Below, one piece after another: positions 33,101 to 43,300 of a DNA stretch of 64,000 nt; positions within the stretch are counted from its first letter, which is position 1; each line of letters begins with the position of its first letter. The notes beneath the pieces are model-generated. The model did not search any database. It was not told the origin of the DNA and saw only the letters and a program-made list of their open reading frames with translations. Position numbers and translations under genes: made by a program. The stretch comes from Adiantum capillus-veneris (taxonomy: Eukaryota > Streptophyta > Polypodiopsida > Polypodiales > Pteridaceae), in contig CM043955.1 of assembly GCA_014529385.2 (NCBI GenBank), positions 147,377,640 through 147,441,639 of the forward strand. Direction: 5' to 3'.

Positions 33101-33543
33101 TGCCGTAGGCAGGTTGCGCGCGCGCTCATTTTGTGAAGAATGCGAATGGACGTTTATGAAAGCACAATAGCCCCCCTCTCCCTCCCTTCTCTCTCTAAAG
33201 ATGTGTGATGAAGTGAATTAGCAGAAAGCCTCGTTCTCGCGCCGTCTTCTGTTTCGTCAGTCTTTTGTATTTTCTGTCCTCCATCACACGGCTTCGTTCA
33301 CCGCCACATTCGGATACAGCAGTGTCCCCTCTTCATCACGCTCTTGCTCTTCAGCAGGCTAAGCAGTAATGTCTAGTTACCGGCGATGTTGATGCCTCTG
33401 CAACTACCCTAACAGACAAGGTAAGCGTTTACTTTCGAAATGCTGTCATGATCGCTTGGATTTTTGCTGCGCATTCAGGGTTCTGATTAACCTAGTATTC
33501 CCAAAGTTTGCAACTCAATGCTACGCGTGATTTCAGGCGATTC

Positions 33544-33592
<49 letters not shown>

Positions 33593-34443
33593 GGTGTAAT
33601 CCGAAACCCAATTTTGATTTGTATAACCATGTCAATGTCGTGCATGTGTGCGTTACACCATACATTGGCTACCCAGCTACAGTGGGATTCCTTCACAATG
33701 GGCCATGGACTACGCAAGTCATAGTAATGGATGGTTATATTCTCATGGATGACTACCATGCGTCTATAGCTCTAACAGTGAATATGGGCTCTTCTAGGTG
33801 TAGATGGTGGGATTGGTACAATTGTGTTTATACATGGACATTGCCTAGCTTACAGCGCAATGCACGTCAGTTACCTCATCTCATATATTTGCTCACAATT
33901 ATATGGGTTGAATCTGGATACGCGTACAAGCAATCATCGATGTGTGCTTTCCTGCCTCTTGTTGTATGTGCTCAACCACATGCATATACTTCCATACAAA
34001 TGCTCGAGTCCTTTGTGTTAAGAGGAGTCCGGCCCTCCTTCATATAATGACAAACATTGTCAAATAGAGAACCCATTTGTTGAATTGTTGAACACATTGT
34101 GTCTGTTGCTTTTGAACCAATTTCTTCTCATTCCTAGCTCGAAGCATGAAGTTGTGTATTGGATCTTCATTGATGGGAGTTGCATGACTACTTTTCTAGG
34201 CATGGAATGAGAGGCAACCTTTCTTGAGATTCTCTTTATTGATTGCCTTAATTGATTGTTGTTGTGAGGTACATTACGAGTTTTCCAGGCATGGAATGAC
34301 AGGGGACCTTTTCTCAAATTACATGGCGTTTTTCTCTCAACGCTTACTCAAATAACTTGTTTTATACACCATATCGTTTGTTCTTTACGTGGTAAATCTA
34401 AGGTTAGTTGACCGAAGATAAAGCTTTCGATAAGAGGAGTGAG
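33101..34443. other. Unassigned stretch; possible 5' UTR exon at its start
   Basis: 33165-33420 is CT-rich and GC-richer than its surroundings, and ends ctaacagacaag followed by gtaagc, a strong splice donor. It would suit a plant 5' UTR exon; the next gene on this strand is HAC. Apart from the GA microsatellite nothing else is recognisable. ORFs at 33487-34047 are short and carry no family signal. Confidence 0.3.
33545..33590 (+). repeat. (GA)n microsatellite
   Basis: About 46 bases of uninterrupted ag repeats. Confidence 0.97.
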
Positions 34444-36376
34444 TGTCACGTGACACATCCAACCCTATGTGTCCATGGACAAGCTAGAGCAGGACCAGGG
34501 TTCAGTTCAGTCAAGTCAGTCTAGAATAGGAAGTGATCTGGCACTTTTGTGAGTCTATTCGTAGACCGTGCATGACCAGTCACTTAGATTAGATGCATAT
34601 CCTCCGGTTGCACATAGCATGATCATCAACACTCCCATCAGAATTCATCAGAATCTATTAGGAAAAATTTCAGTGCATTAAACCTATTTTCCCTATTTTT
34701 GACATTTTTCACTTATTTATTAAGTGACTTTTGTTGGAAAGTAGGTAGGGCAATTTTGCTAAGTTTGTATATAAGCAAACCTAGCGCTAGCACTTTTTGG
34801 CAGAAGAGGCAGCAGGAGCACCTTGCTCAATAGGCAACTTCTCAGTAGAACTCCACAGAGGCCTAGCGTTTTGCAAGAGACTGCAACACCTAGCGTTTTT
34901 GGACCAGATCAGCCAGTGTTTTTAATCTTGTAGATTCCTGGCGATAGCAAGAAGCAGAAGCCCCAACGTTAGCAGATTCACCGCAGCAGGACCATTTCCA
35001 GCTTAGCATTCTTGCATCAACCTGAAGCCATCAGCGTTTTTGTAGACCTTCGCGACAGTAACTCCATTAGACTCATCGTTTTCAGGTTTCAGCAGTCAGT
35101 AGATTCAGCAAAACCCTCGAACTTCGCAGATCTCACCTTCCCGCAGCAGATCCTCGTTGCACGGTTAGATCACGCAAAGTTCGCAGTTTCAGCCCGGAAA
35201 ATGCAGATTTCAGCGCGTCGTCGTTGTATCATTGTCATCGCCGTCGTTATTGACATAGAGTCAGAATTCAACAGATAAACATTTGCAGATTTCAGCCCTT
35301 AGCATTTCCAGATTTCAGCCCGTCTCGATGTCGTCCTCATCATCGTCGGCAAGTCCAAGCATTGTAGAGATTTGTGCAATCATAAGTAGACCGCTCTTGC
35401 CATAGAGAGTGGGGCCTTCGGAGGAGGGTTTGACAATTTTCCGGTGTCGTATTCTCTTCTCTCTCTATCTCTCAGTCTCAGCACCTTCACGCACAGTGTC
35501 TACTCACTTTGTTTGTGATCACTTGCACTCTCTCATTAAAGAACGGAAGGCTCTCCCTTCCCTAAGTAAAAGGAACCCTTGAGCACAGTTGGGAGCACTC
35601 ATCTTGAGCAAAGTTCAACATTCATTCCCCTGCCTGAAGTGTTTTGGAACCTTTGTGAGTCTGTTCGCAGACCGTGCATGTCCAGACACTTAGAGTAGAT
35701 GCATATCCTCTGGTTGCACACAGCATGATCATCAGCATTACCATCAGATTTTCAGCCTAGCGTTTTTGCAGATTTCCGGCGTGAAGACTTTCTCTGCATC
35801 AGCGTTTTCAGTTTTCAGCGTCTAGACTCCGCACCGCAAGTCCCAAACCTCGCAGATCTCACCTTCCCATAGCAAATCCTCGCCGCCCAGTCAGATCAGC
35901 CACTGTTTGCAGATTCAGCCCGGAAAACGTAGATTTCAGCACATATGCTTTTAGCGCGTCGTCGTCACATCGTCGTCGTCGCTGACATAGAGTCATAATT
36001 CAGCAGATAAAGATTTGTAGATTTCAATCATTAGCGTTTTCGGATTTCAGCCCGTCTCGTCGTCGTCCTCGTCCTCGTCATCGTCGACAAGTCCATAGCA
36101 TTGTAGAGATTTGTGCAATCAATATTAGACCGCTCTCGCCATAGAGTGTGGGGCCTTTGGAGGAGGGTTTGACAACATTCTGGTGGCATATTCTTCTCTC
36201 TCTATCTCTGTCTCAGCACCTTTATTCACAGTGTCATTCACTTTGTTTGTGATCATTTGCACTCTCTCACTAAAGGAACGGAAGGCTCTCCCTTCCGAAG
36301 TAAAAGGAACCCTTGAGCACAGTTCGGAGCACTCATCTGTAGCAAAGTTCAACATTCACTTCCGCTGCACCTTACA
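34444..36376 (+). repeat. Composite LTR (plus strand) of the AAAAACGC-rich family
   Basis: Starts tgtcacgtgacacatcc and ends ...gctgcaccttaca directly before a tRNA-Met primer site. It contains one full LTR-like unit (34444 to about 35640), then a second partial unit (from about 35655, gtgagtctgttcgcagacc) repeating its later part. gcgttttt recurs many times. The opposite-strand copies end with the same tgtcacgtgaca. Confidence 0.8.
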
Positions 36377-36377
36377 T

Positions 36378-36389
36378 TGGTATCAGAGC
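36378..36389 (+). promoter_or_regulatory. Primer binding site, plus strand
   Basis: tggtatcagagc one base after the LTR end at 36376; the leader tttggcagtgttctgtatcac follows. Confidence 0.88.
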
Positions 36390-36678
36390 TTTGGCAGTGT
36401 TCTGTATCACTCAAGGAAAGAACCACAAGATTTTTTTTTTTGCTTGTTGCGGTCGCACGTAACCCAAGTCCTCTTGGGCGTGTCGATTCCTAATCGTGTT
36501 TTTGAAGAGTGATAGGAAACCCAAGAAAGAAGGGCTTGTCCAGCCTCCGCTTGTGCCTCTTTTCACTCATCGAGAGCGGACCGTGCACTTAGCGGCCGAC
36601 CAATAGACGTGAGGTGGGAAAAAGCAACCTTGGTGTGAGCGCAAGGCTGCCAAGGGGTGCGCGGGCGGAAAAGAGTAG
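36390..36678 (+). other. Leader of the plus-strand element and spacer
   Basis: The first 50 bases (to about 36440) are the reverse complement of 36800-36874. The remainder (36440-36678) is unassigned. Confidence 0.6.
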
Positions 36679-36799
36679 TGTAAGGTGCAGCGGAAGTGAA
36701 TGTTGAACTTTGCTCAAGATGAGTGCTCCGAACTGTGCTCAAGGGTTCCTTTTACTTACAGTAGGGAGAGCCTTCCGTTCCTTTAGTGAGAGAGTGCAA
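36679..36799 (-). repeat. LTR end fragment, minus strand
   Basis: Starts tgtaaggtgcagcgg and runs for about 120 bases of the LTR's final part before switching to leader-like sequence. Confidence 0.7.
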
Positions 36800-36874
36800 T
36801 GGACAAGCAAAAAAAAAATAAAATTCTTGTGATCCTTGTGGTTCTTTCCTTGAGTGATACAAAACACTGCCAAA

Positions 36875-36886
36875 GCTCTAATACCA
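36875..36886 (-). promoter_or_regulatory. Primer binding site, minus strand
   Basis: gctctaatacca, the reverse complement of tggtattagagc, one base from the LTR at 36888. Confidence 0.75.
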
Positions 36887-36887
36887 A

Positions 36888-38035
36888 TGTAAGGTGCAAC
36901 GGAATAAATGTTTGAACTTTGCTAAAGACGAGTGCTCCGAACTGTGCTCAAGGTTCCTTTTTCTTATGGAAGGGAGAGCCTTCCGTTCTTAACGAGAGAG
37001 TGCAATGGACACAAAGTGAATGGACACAGTGTGAGAAAGTGTATGAGACCGAGAGATAGAGAGAGAAGAGAATACGACACCAGAGACGTTGTAAAACCTT
37101 CCTCCGAAGGCCCCACTCTCGTTGGCGAGAGTGGTTTACTATTGATTGCACAAACTAGTACAGAGTGGATGCATGAGACTGATGCAAGTTTAGGCTATGT
37201 CGATGACGACGGCGGGGATGACGAGACCGACTCTAGGGCTGAAAATTGATGCACTTTATCTGCTGTCCAAAAACGCCAATGGCTGAAATCTGCTGCTGCC
37301 AAAAACGCAAGGAAAAACGCTGTTTTGCTGCAGGTTCTTCGTGTCTTCGGCTGCCCTAAAAAACGTAGATTTTAATTGCTGAATTTCTGAGGCTTTGTCG
37401 CTGATTTGCTGAAGCTATGCACTGCTGAAAATGCCAGGGAAGTGGGCGATAATGGTCAGCTGAAAAACGCCAGTAGAGGGGGGACCTGTGGCGATGAGGC
37501 TATGGATGGAAAACGCCAGGGGATAGGAGTATATGGCGATGATGCTATTGATGAAAAACGCCAGGGAATGGGAGGTCGCTTGCTTGGAGGAAAAACGCCA
37601 CAAGGGGGGAGATCTTGCTTGAGAGAGAGAGAGGAGGAACCTGCTGCCTTTGGCTTGTGTTCTCCTTGCTCTTCTGCCAATTAGTGCTAGCCTAGGTTTG
37701 CTTATATATTATCTTACCCAATTTGCCCTACTCAGTTCCCAACAAAAGTCACTTAAATTAATAAGTGAAAAATGTCAAAAATAGGAAAAATAGGTTAAAT
37801 GCACTGGAAAATTCCCTTGAAGGATTTCTGATGGATTCTGATGGGAATGCTTATGATCATGCTGTGTGCAACCAGAGGATATGCATCTACACTAAGTGCT
37901 TGGGCATGCACGGTCTGCAAACAGACTCACAAAAAGTGCCAGAACACTTGCTAATCTAGACTGACTGGGCTGACGGAACCCTTGTTATGAAGTAGCTTGT
38001 CCACGGACACATAGGGTTGGATGTGTCACGTGACA
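36888..38035 (-). repeat. LTR, minus strand, AAAAACGC-rich family
   Basis: In plus orientation it starts tgtaaggtgcaacgg and ends ggatgtgtcacgtgaca, about 1150 bases. The middle (37260-37610) holds a cluster of gaaaaacgcca motifs. It carries the leader-side GA-rich block and the tgatcatgctgtgtgcaacc landmark found in all copies. Confidence 0.85.
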
Positions 38036-38276
38036 GGACACAAACAAAGTGGTGAACACTGTGAATGAAGGTGCATGAGACTGACAGATTGAGAGAAGAG
38101 AATACGACACCAGAATGTTGTCAAACCCTCCTCCAAGGGCCCCACTCTCTATGGCGGGAGCGGTCTACTATTGATTGCACAAATCTCTACAATGCTTTGG
38201 ACTTGCTGATGATGTCGACGACGATGAGACGGACTGAAATTTGAAAACGCTAATGACTGAAATCTGCAAATCTTTA

Positions 38277-39487
38277 TGTAAGGTGCAGCGGAATAAATGT
38301 TGTATTTTCTCAAGATTAGTGATTTTTACTGCTCAAGGTTCCTTTTAGTTCTTAGGGAAAGAGAGAGCTTTCCGTCTTATGGAGAGTGCTATGATCACGA
38401 ACAAAGTGAGTGGATATTGTGCGTGCAAGTGAATGAGACTGAGAGAAGGAGAGAGAAGAGATACGACATCGAGAGGTTGTAAAACCCTCCTCCGAAGGCC
38501 CCACTCTCGTCGGCGAGAGTGGTCTACTTGATTGCACAAGCGTACAATGCGAATGCAATGGACTGATGCAATGGGACTATGCCGACGACGACGACGGTGA
38601 TGACGACGGCGACTTAGGCTGAAATCTGAGGTCTTCTTGGTGGCTGAAAATGACTGTTTCTCGCTGGTTTTATGGCTGAAATTGATTGTCCTTGTCGGGG
38701 TCGAGAGGATGATGAAAAACGCTGGACCTTCTGCTCTTTCTGCTGCGTTTTTGGAGATGAATGCTTGGCTGAAAAACGCTGTGACAGCGGAGGACTTCTT
38801 GCTGAAAATGGCAGTTTCCTAAGTGCTTAATAACTCCTTACCAGGCCATGGTAGTCTGCTGCAAATTGCTTGATGAAATCACTGAATTGGCTGAGGTTTG
38901 TCTGGCGTTAGTAGTTGCCAAAAACGCTGATGTGACCAATGGGAAAAACGCTAGCTCTCATTGCTTGCTGGCGATATCTGCATGGGAGGAAAACGCTAGG
39001 GCAGCCAGAAGAGTGGGCGATCCCAAGTTGAGGATGATGCGGGGGAATGGGCCTCACCAAGATGCTTGGAGAGGGTCTTGCTGAGAGAGGGAGGGAACAC
39101 CTGTTGCTTGGTAGCCTGCTCTGCTCCTTGGCTCATTCTGCCAATTTGTGCTAACTTGGGTTTGCTTATAAATTAACTTACCCAATTTGCCCTACTGAGT
39201 ACCCAACAAAAGTCACTTAATAAATAAGTGGAAAATGTTAAATATAGGGAAAAATAGGCTAAAGTCACTTGAAACATCCCCAAAGTGGCTCTGATGGAAA
39301 TGCTTATGCTTATGCTTATGCAACCAGAGGATATGCATCTACTCTAAGTGACTAGGCATGCACTGTCTACGAATAGACTCACAAAAGTGCGAGATCACTT
39401 CTAATCTAACTTGACTGGACTTGACGGAAACCTTGCTATGGTGTAGCTTGTCCACGGACACATAGGGTTGGGATGTGTCACGTGACA
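38277..39487 (-). repeat. LTR, minus strand, second copy
   Basis: tgtaaggtgcagcggaataa ... ggatgtgtcacgtgaca, about 1210 bases, collinear with 36888-38035 and also rich in aaaaacgc (38640-39000). The 240 bases between the two LTRs (38036-38276) repeat part of an LTR, so this is a pile-up and not a clean element. Confidence 0.83.
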
Positions 39488-40310
39488 CTTTATCTGCTGA
39501 ATTCTGACTCTATGTCGATGACGATGTCGATGGCGACGATGCGACGACGACGTGCTGAAAACGCGGATGCTGAAATCTGCGTTTTTCGGGGTGAACTGCA
39601 AACTTCGCGAGATCTGACTGTGCGGCGAGGATCTGCCTCGGGAAGGTGAGATTTGTGAGGTTCGGGACTTGTTCTGCGGAGTGTCTATGCTGAAAACTGA
39701 AAACGCTGGTCTTCTTGTTGGTTCTGTCGCGAAGATCTGCAAAAACGCTAGGCCTCTTGATGATAAAAAACGTTACTGTTGAAACTGTGTTCTGTTGCAA
39801 AAACGCTAGCCTCTTGTTCTTGCAATCTGCTAACGCTAGGGCTGATCTATTGTCTCTGCTAACTCCAGGCTGTCCTTGATGAAAAACACTGGGTTGATCT
39901 TGGGTCTATGGCTGAAAACGCAAGGTTGACTTGTGGGGGGGGGGGGGAGACTGGCTGAGAAGGTGCCTGCTGAACACTTGGTTCCTGTTGCCTCTTCTGT
40001 CGGAAAGTGCTAGCGCTAGGTTTCTATATATGCCCTACCTAGTTTCCAACAAAAGTCACGCAAAAATAATAAGTGAAAAATGTCAAAAATAGGAAAAATA
40101 GGTCTATGCACTATAAAAATGCTCTTGATGTGTTCCGATGGAAATCTGATGATCATGCTATGTGCAACCAAAGGATATGCATCTAACCTAAGTGTCTGGA
40201 CATGCACGGTCTACGAACAGACTCACAAAAGTGCCAGATCACTTCCTATTCTAGACTGACTTGACTGAACTGAACCCTGGTCATGTTGTTGTAGCTTGTC
40301 CACAGAACCC
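39488..40310 (-). repeat. Partial LTR, minus strand, third copy
   Basis: Continues the family from ctttatctgctgaattctg to ctagcttgtccac-like text and breaks off near 40310 without the tgtcacgtgaca end. Contains many aaaaacgc motifs and a G run at 39937-39949. Confidence 0.75.
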
Positions 40311-40348
40311 AAGTTCCTAGTGAACTTAAGAACCCAAGAATTCAGTGT

Positions 40349-40846
40349 ATGGTCATTATCCGAAGCGGAAGGGATACTTCGCAAGGAGGTGATGAGCATG
40401 GAAGTGGCGAAGAAGAATTTTCCCCACCAAGAGGTTTTTCTGACCCTCCCCCTTCCCCATCTATGCGAAGGATTGCACCAACTCCTATTGACGCTTTCGT
40501 CAAGATGATGATGGACAGAAAGACAACGCGCGAAGAAAGAAGAGTAGAAAGAAAGGCCGAAATGGATCGTGACCACAAAGAAAGAATGGCAGCCATAGAG
40601 TGTGAGCGCGAGCAAGCACACTTGGCGGCCGAAGAAAGAAAAGCAGAATTGGATCGCGAGCGCGAAGAAAGACGGTTAGCCTTGGAGCGTGAGCGCGAGC
40701 AAGCGCGCTTGGCGGCCGAGGACAGAAGGGTAGCCTTGGCACGTGAGCGTGAGCAAGCGCGCTTGGTGGCATCGCAAAGAGACCAACACATTCAAGAGTT
40801 GGTCCTACTATTTTCTAATGTGCAGGTGCAGATTGAAAAGAATTAG
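40349..40846 (+). CDS. Charged coiled-coil protein, probably retroelement gag-like
   Basis: 165 residues, MVIIRSGRDTSQGG at the start, then a proline-rich piece and from about residue 50 a long R/E/A-rich helix. Phrases such as EREQARLAAE and EREERRLALE recur with a 20 to 22-residue period, so a long coiled coil is likely. I do not recognise a family. Its place right after an LTR array and the RSGR opening suggest a gag-like protein of a plant LTR element, but this is inference. No zinc knuckle follows. Confidence 0.45.
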   Translation: MVIIRSGRDTSQGGDEHGSGEEEFSPPRGFSDPPPSPSMRRIAPTPIDAFVKMMMDRKTTREERRVERKAEMDRDHKERMAAIECEREQAHLAAEERKAELDREREERRLALEREREQARLAAEDRRVALAREREQARLVASQRDQHIQELVLLFSNVQVQIEKN

Positions 40847-41300
40847 GAGAAGGAGACTCTTTTAGTCTCTTCTTTTCCAAAGCACGACACACATGATTTG
40901 CTTGATAATGATAAGCATGATGATTTGCATGATCAAGATGTGATTATTCACGAGCATGATGATTTGCATGACAAAGATGTCATTGTTCACAAGGATGATG
41001 GTCTAGTTGATGCTTTTTCTTGTGAAGCTAACCTCATTGCAGATTCGATCAATCACGACGAACCGATCTTGGCTCTCGAGTCGAGGTCCAAAGAACCCCC
41101 ACAGGAAGTATTCTGTGTTCGAATGATTAGTTAGCACACATTGTTCGAGTGTTTCATTCGTGATGCTTTCCTGAATTGAAGGAGCCACAGATGACTTTGT
41201 ATCGCTTTCGGCGCGGCCCATAGAAGCAAGCGTTGCAGACCTTTAGGAAGTTCAAGTATCGCACCACCCACGCATCAAAGTGGGCCGGCAAAGAGTTCTT
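40847..41300 (+). other. Downstream remains of the same coding unit, with HDDLHD repeats
   Basis: In another frame at 40898-41134: DLLDNDKHDDLHDQDVI, HEHDDLHDKDVI, HKDDGLVDAF, an acidic/histidine repeat of 12 to 13 residues. After it, at about 41230-41290, QTFRKFKYRTTHASKWAGKEFF reads in one frame. Probably retroelement-derived; no assigned function. Confidence 0.4.
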
Positions 41301-41315
41301 CACAGGAATCCAGAC

Positions 41316-41365
41316 TCATAGGTCACTTTGGCCTTTTGAAGACGTTAATATAACATTTCATCATT
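41316..41365 (+). repeat. 3' end of the second LINE family (short fragment)
   Basis: ctcataggtcactttggcc followed by gttaatataacatttcatca; the same 3' end occurs at 41681-41735 and 53131-53190. Confidence 0.75.
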
Positions 41366-41367
41366 TC

Positions 41368-41395
41368 ATTTGTGTGTGTGTGTGTGTGTGTGTTC
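41368..41395 (+). repeat. (TG)n microsatellite
   Basis: tgtgtgtg run following the LINE tail. Confidence 0.9.
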
Positions 41396-41469
41396 TTTGT
41401 ACTTTCTGTACTCAGACATGATATCAGATTCACCAATTGTAACTTTTTGGTCTCATAGATCACTTTGGC

Positions 41470-41735
41470 CCAGCATGCACGACGCCCGGTCTGGCTATTG
41501 ACCATGGAGGAGATTGATGAGATCTGCCAGCGACCTATGCTGGATCTTTTGTGATCTGTGATTTAGCTATCCCACCTATTTGCTTAGATCACACCTAGCT
41601 GTTTCAGATTCCATTGCATTTTATTCTGTCATTTTATTTTGTCATTTTGTTACTCTGACTTTGTATCAGATCCTTTCTGGTCTCATAAGTCATTCTGGCC
41701 TTCTGAAGACGTTAATATAACATTTCATTTCTCTC
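41470..41735 (+). mobile_element. 5'-truncated copy of the second LINE family
   Basis: Encodes the last residues of its ORF2 ([10 protein letters not shown], then RPMLDLL and a TGA) and then the 3' UTR ending in gttaatataacatttcattt. It matches 52905-53190 of the long copy. A standard 5'-truncated LINE insertion. Confidence 0.85.
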
Positions 41736-42771
41736 TCTGTGTTTGTGTTTTTGTTGCTGATTTACTGGCAGGGCTGCTCCCTAGGGGTGCCGTGCACCCA
41801 AGGGACTCTGTCCACACTGCTCTCCGAGGGTGCCCTTGCCCTTGCCTATTATACACCCAGAGGTCTGGGTTGGGCAGCTGTCCACCAGCCCCCATGACCT
41901 CTAAATAGGGCAAAATAGCATGAAATGGCACCAAAAGCCCAAAAGGGCCTACTGGCAAGGCTGGGAAAAATATCCCCAGCCTACAGGAGCATAATGGCCA
42001 TGGAACAAAGCCAAAACCGAAGGCTAAACATGGCTAAACACAACCCGACATGAGAAAACAACCTCACACTAGCCGGGCACAGCTACAAAACAGCTTTCAC
42101 TCCCTTACACCTGTCCGTGGAAGAAACTGGGACCGATTGGAGGAATCCAGAGAGATGCCTGAACTGTAACAGATGTACTCCTTGCAAATTTAATGCAAAG
42201 TTTCAGTGGTGGATGAGGATATTTTTTGACATACCTGTGAATCAAGGTTCTTTTGTTTTGTAAATGGTAAAATTATAAAAGCATCATCGTCAGACAGAGT
42301 TTGTTATCTGCCAACAGTTTTGGAAATGCTTTGCAGTTCGTATTCCCTTTCAGTGCAAGGTTGAATAGATACAGAGGTACGAAGATTGATAATGGAGAAT
42401 GTTTGGGAAGCATGGAGAGCTTAAGGGTGGGCATTTATTATAATCAATTGTTATAGAGGAGTCCCTTGTGTATCTGTCACTGAGTGATACAAAACTGCTG
42501 TATGAAGTAGTACTGTGAATTTGCAAATCTTCCTCGGTAGTGAGAGGAAAAGTTTACCAATGTAGTGATATATAACTGATCCACCTGTTTCACTACTATT
42601 TTGACACACTGATCTTTGCTTAATTGGGAAGGCATGAAATTTTTTTTATTTATGTTATGGATCATACTGTTTTTGGCTTTCAGCTTCTTTATACCCTTGG
42701 GCATCAGTGTTCACCCTATGTTAGTGGCAGTTCTGGTTTTTCAGGTTTTCTGGATGTGAGTCTCTGTTGCA
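41736..42771. other. Region upstream of HAC; splice acceptor at its end
   Basis: No gene recognised. 41740-42100 is GC-richer and unassigned. 42100-42771 looks like ordinary plant intron or promoter sequence and ends with ctctgttgcag, a good acceptor, followed by the probable 5' UTR part of the HAC start exon. Confidence 0.4.
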
Positions 42772-42957
42772 GAAGAGGCAAAAAAGATCAAAATAAGCTG
42801 AATTTGAAAGGTCCTTAGATCACCAAGCAAAACTTGGTCACAGCATTTATTTGATAGCCTTGGCGAGGACTGGTCATGGCAAATGAGTAGACTAGTTCTA
42901 CACAGGTGGCTTCGATTGCGTGAACTGGAAAGTATAGAGTGAATTGAGGATTTTTGC

Positions 42958-43029
42958 ATGAAAGATCGAAATGCAAACTCAGGCCCAGGGGGTTGGGCGC
43001 CAAGGGCAAGGCTCACAGGCCATGAGTAA
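42958..43029 (+). promoter_or_regulatory. Upstream ORF overlapping the HAC start
   Basis: ATG at 42958, 13 bases before the HAC ATG and in another frame, stop at 43027-43029. It would encode 23 residues, beginning [12 protein letters not shown]. Such an overlapping uORF usually lowers translation of the main frame. Conservation is not testable here. Confidence 0.45.
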
Positions 43030-43300
43030 TGGTTTTAATGCCAGAAACTCATCTGCTGCATGTTGGAAACCTTGGCACAAAGAGGATGATGCAAATCTTC
43101 GTCGTGAGGTTTTTTCTCGTATGTAAGTGCTTCTGCACTTGATGTATTGTTTGTACAAAGTTGTATTTCAGAAAATTATTTCTTATTCTATTTTTTTTAA
43201 TGACAGACTCCAGATGGTACAAAAGCGGGGGCTTGAGAAGAATTTACTTGAGATTGCCAAAGATGTGGAAACAGCTCTGTACTTGGATGCTGCCTCAAAG
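42971..43300 (+). CDS. HAC1: HAC exons 1-2: N-terminus and KIX-like domain
   Basis: Exon 1 (42971-43122) encodes MQTQAQGVG ... [19 protein letters not shown]. Donor gtaagt splits the isoleucine codon, and exon 2 starts at 43207 after tgacag and encodes [20 protein letters not shown] and ALYLDAASK. The text matches the KIX-like start of plant HACs (usually ...KIYEFL...VKRLEEGLFKSAATKEDY). The N-terminus before it is only about 35 residues, shorter than in Arabidopsis HAC1. Intron 1 (43123-43206) has a T-rich acceptor. Confidence 0.88.

Noticed and set aside
33518-33724. ORFs through the GA, CT and C-rich tracts (also 9844-10167, 47554-48069, 48152-48460)
   Set aside because: They translate only to [18 protein letters not shown] or PPPPPP and are products of microsatellites.
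35012-39800. Short ORFs such as 35012-35278 and 39401-39800
   Set aside because: They lie inside LTR copies and differ in frame between copies.
34444-40310. Host gene cluster or promoter region rich in gcgttttt
   Set aside because: Border sequences (tgtcacgtgaca, ccttaca plus primer site) and repeated collinear copies show LTRs; ORFs in it are not shared between copies.
41233-41300. Ribosomal or other host protein fragment (KFKYRTTHASKWAGKEFF)
   Set aside because: The text is short, runs straight into LINE 3' sequence and follows retroelement-like coding remains; no family could be supported.
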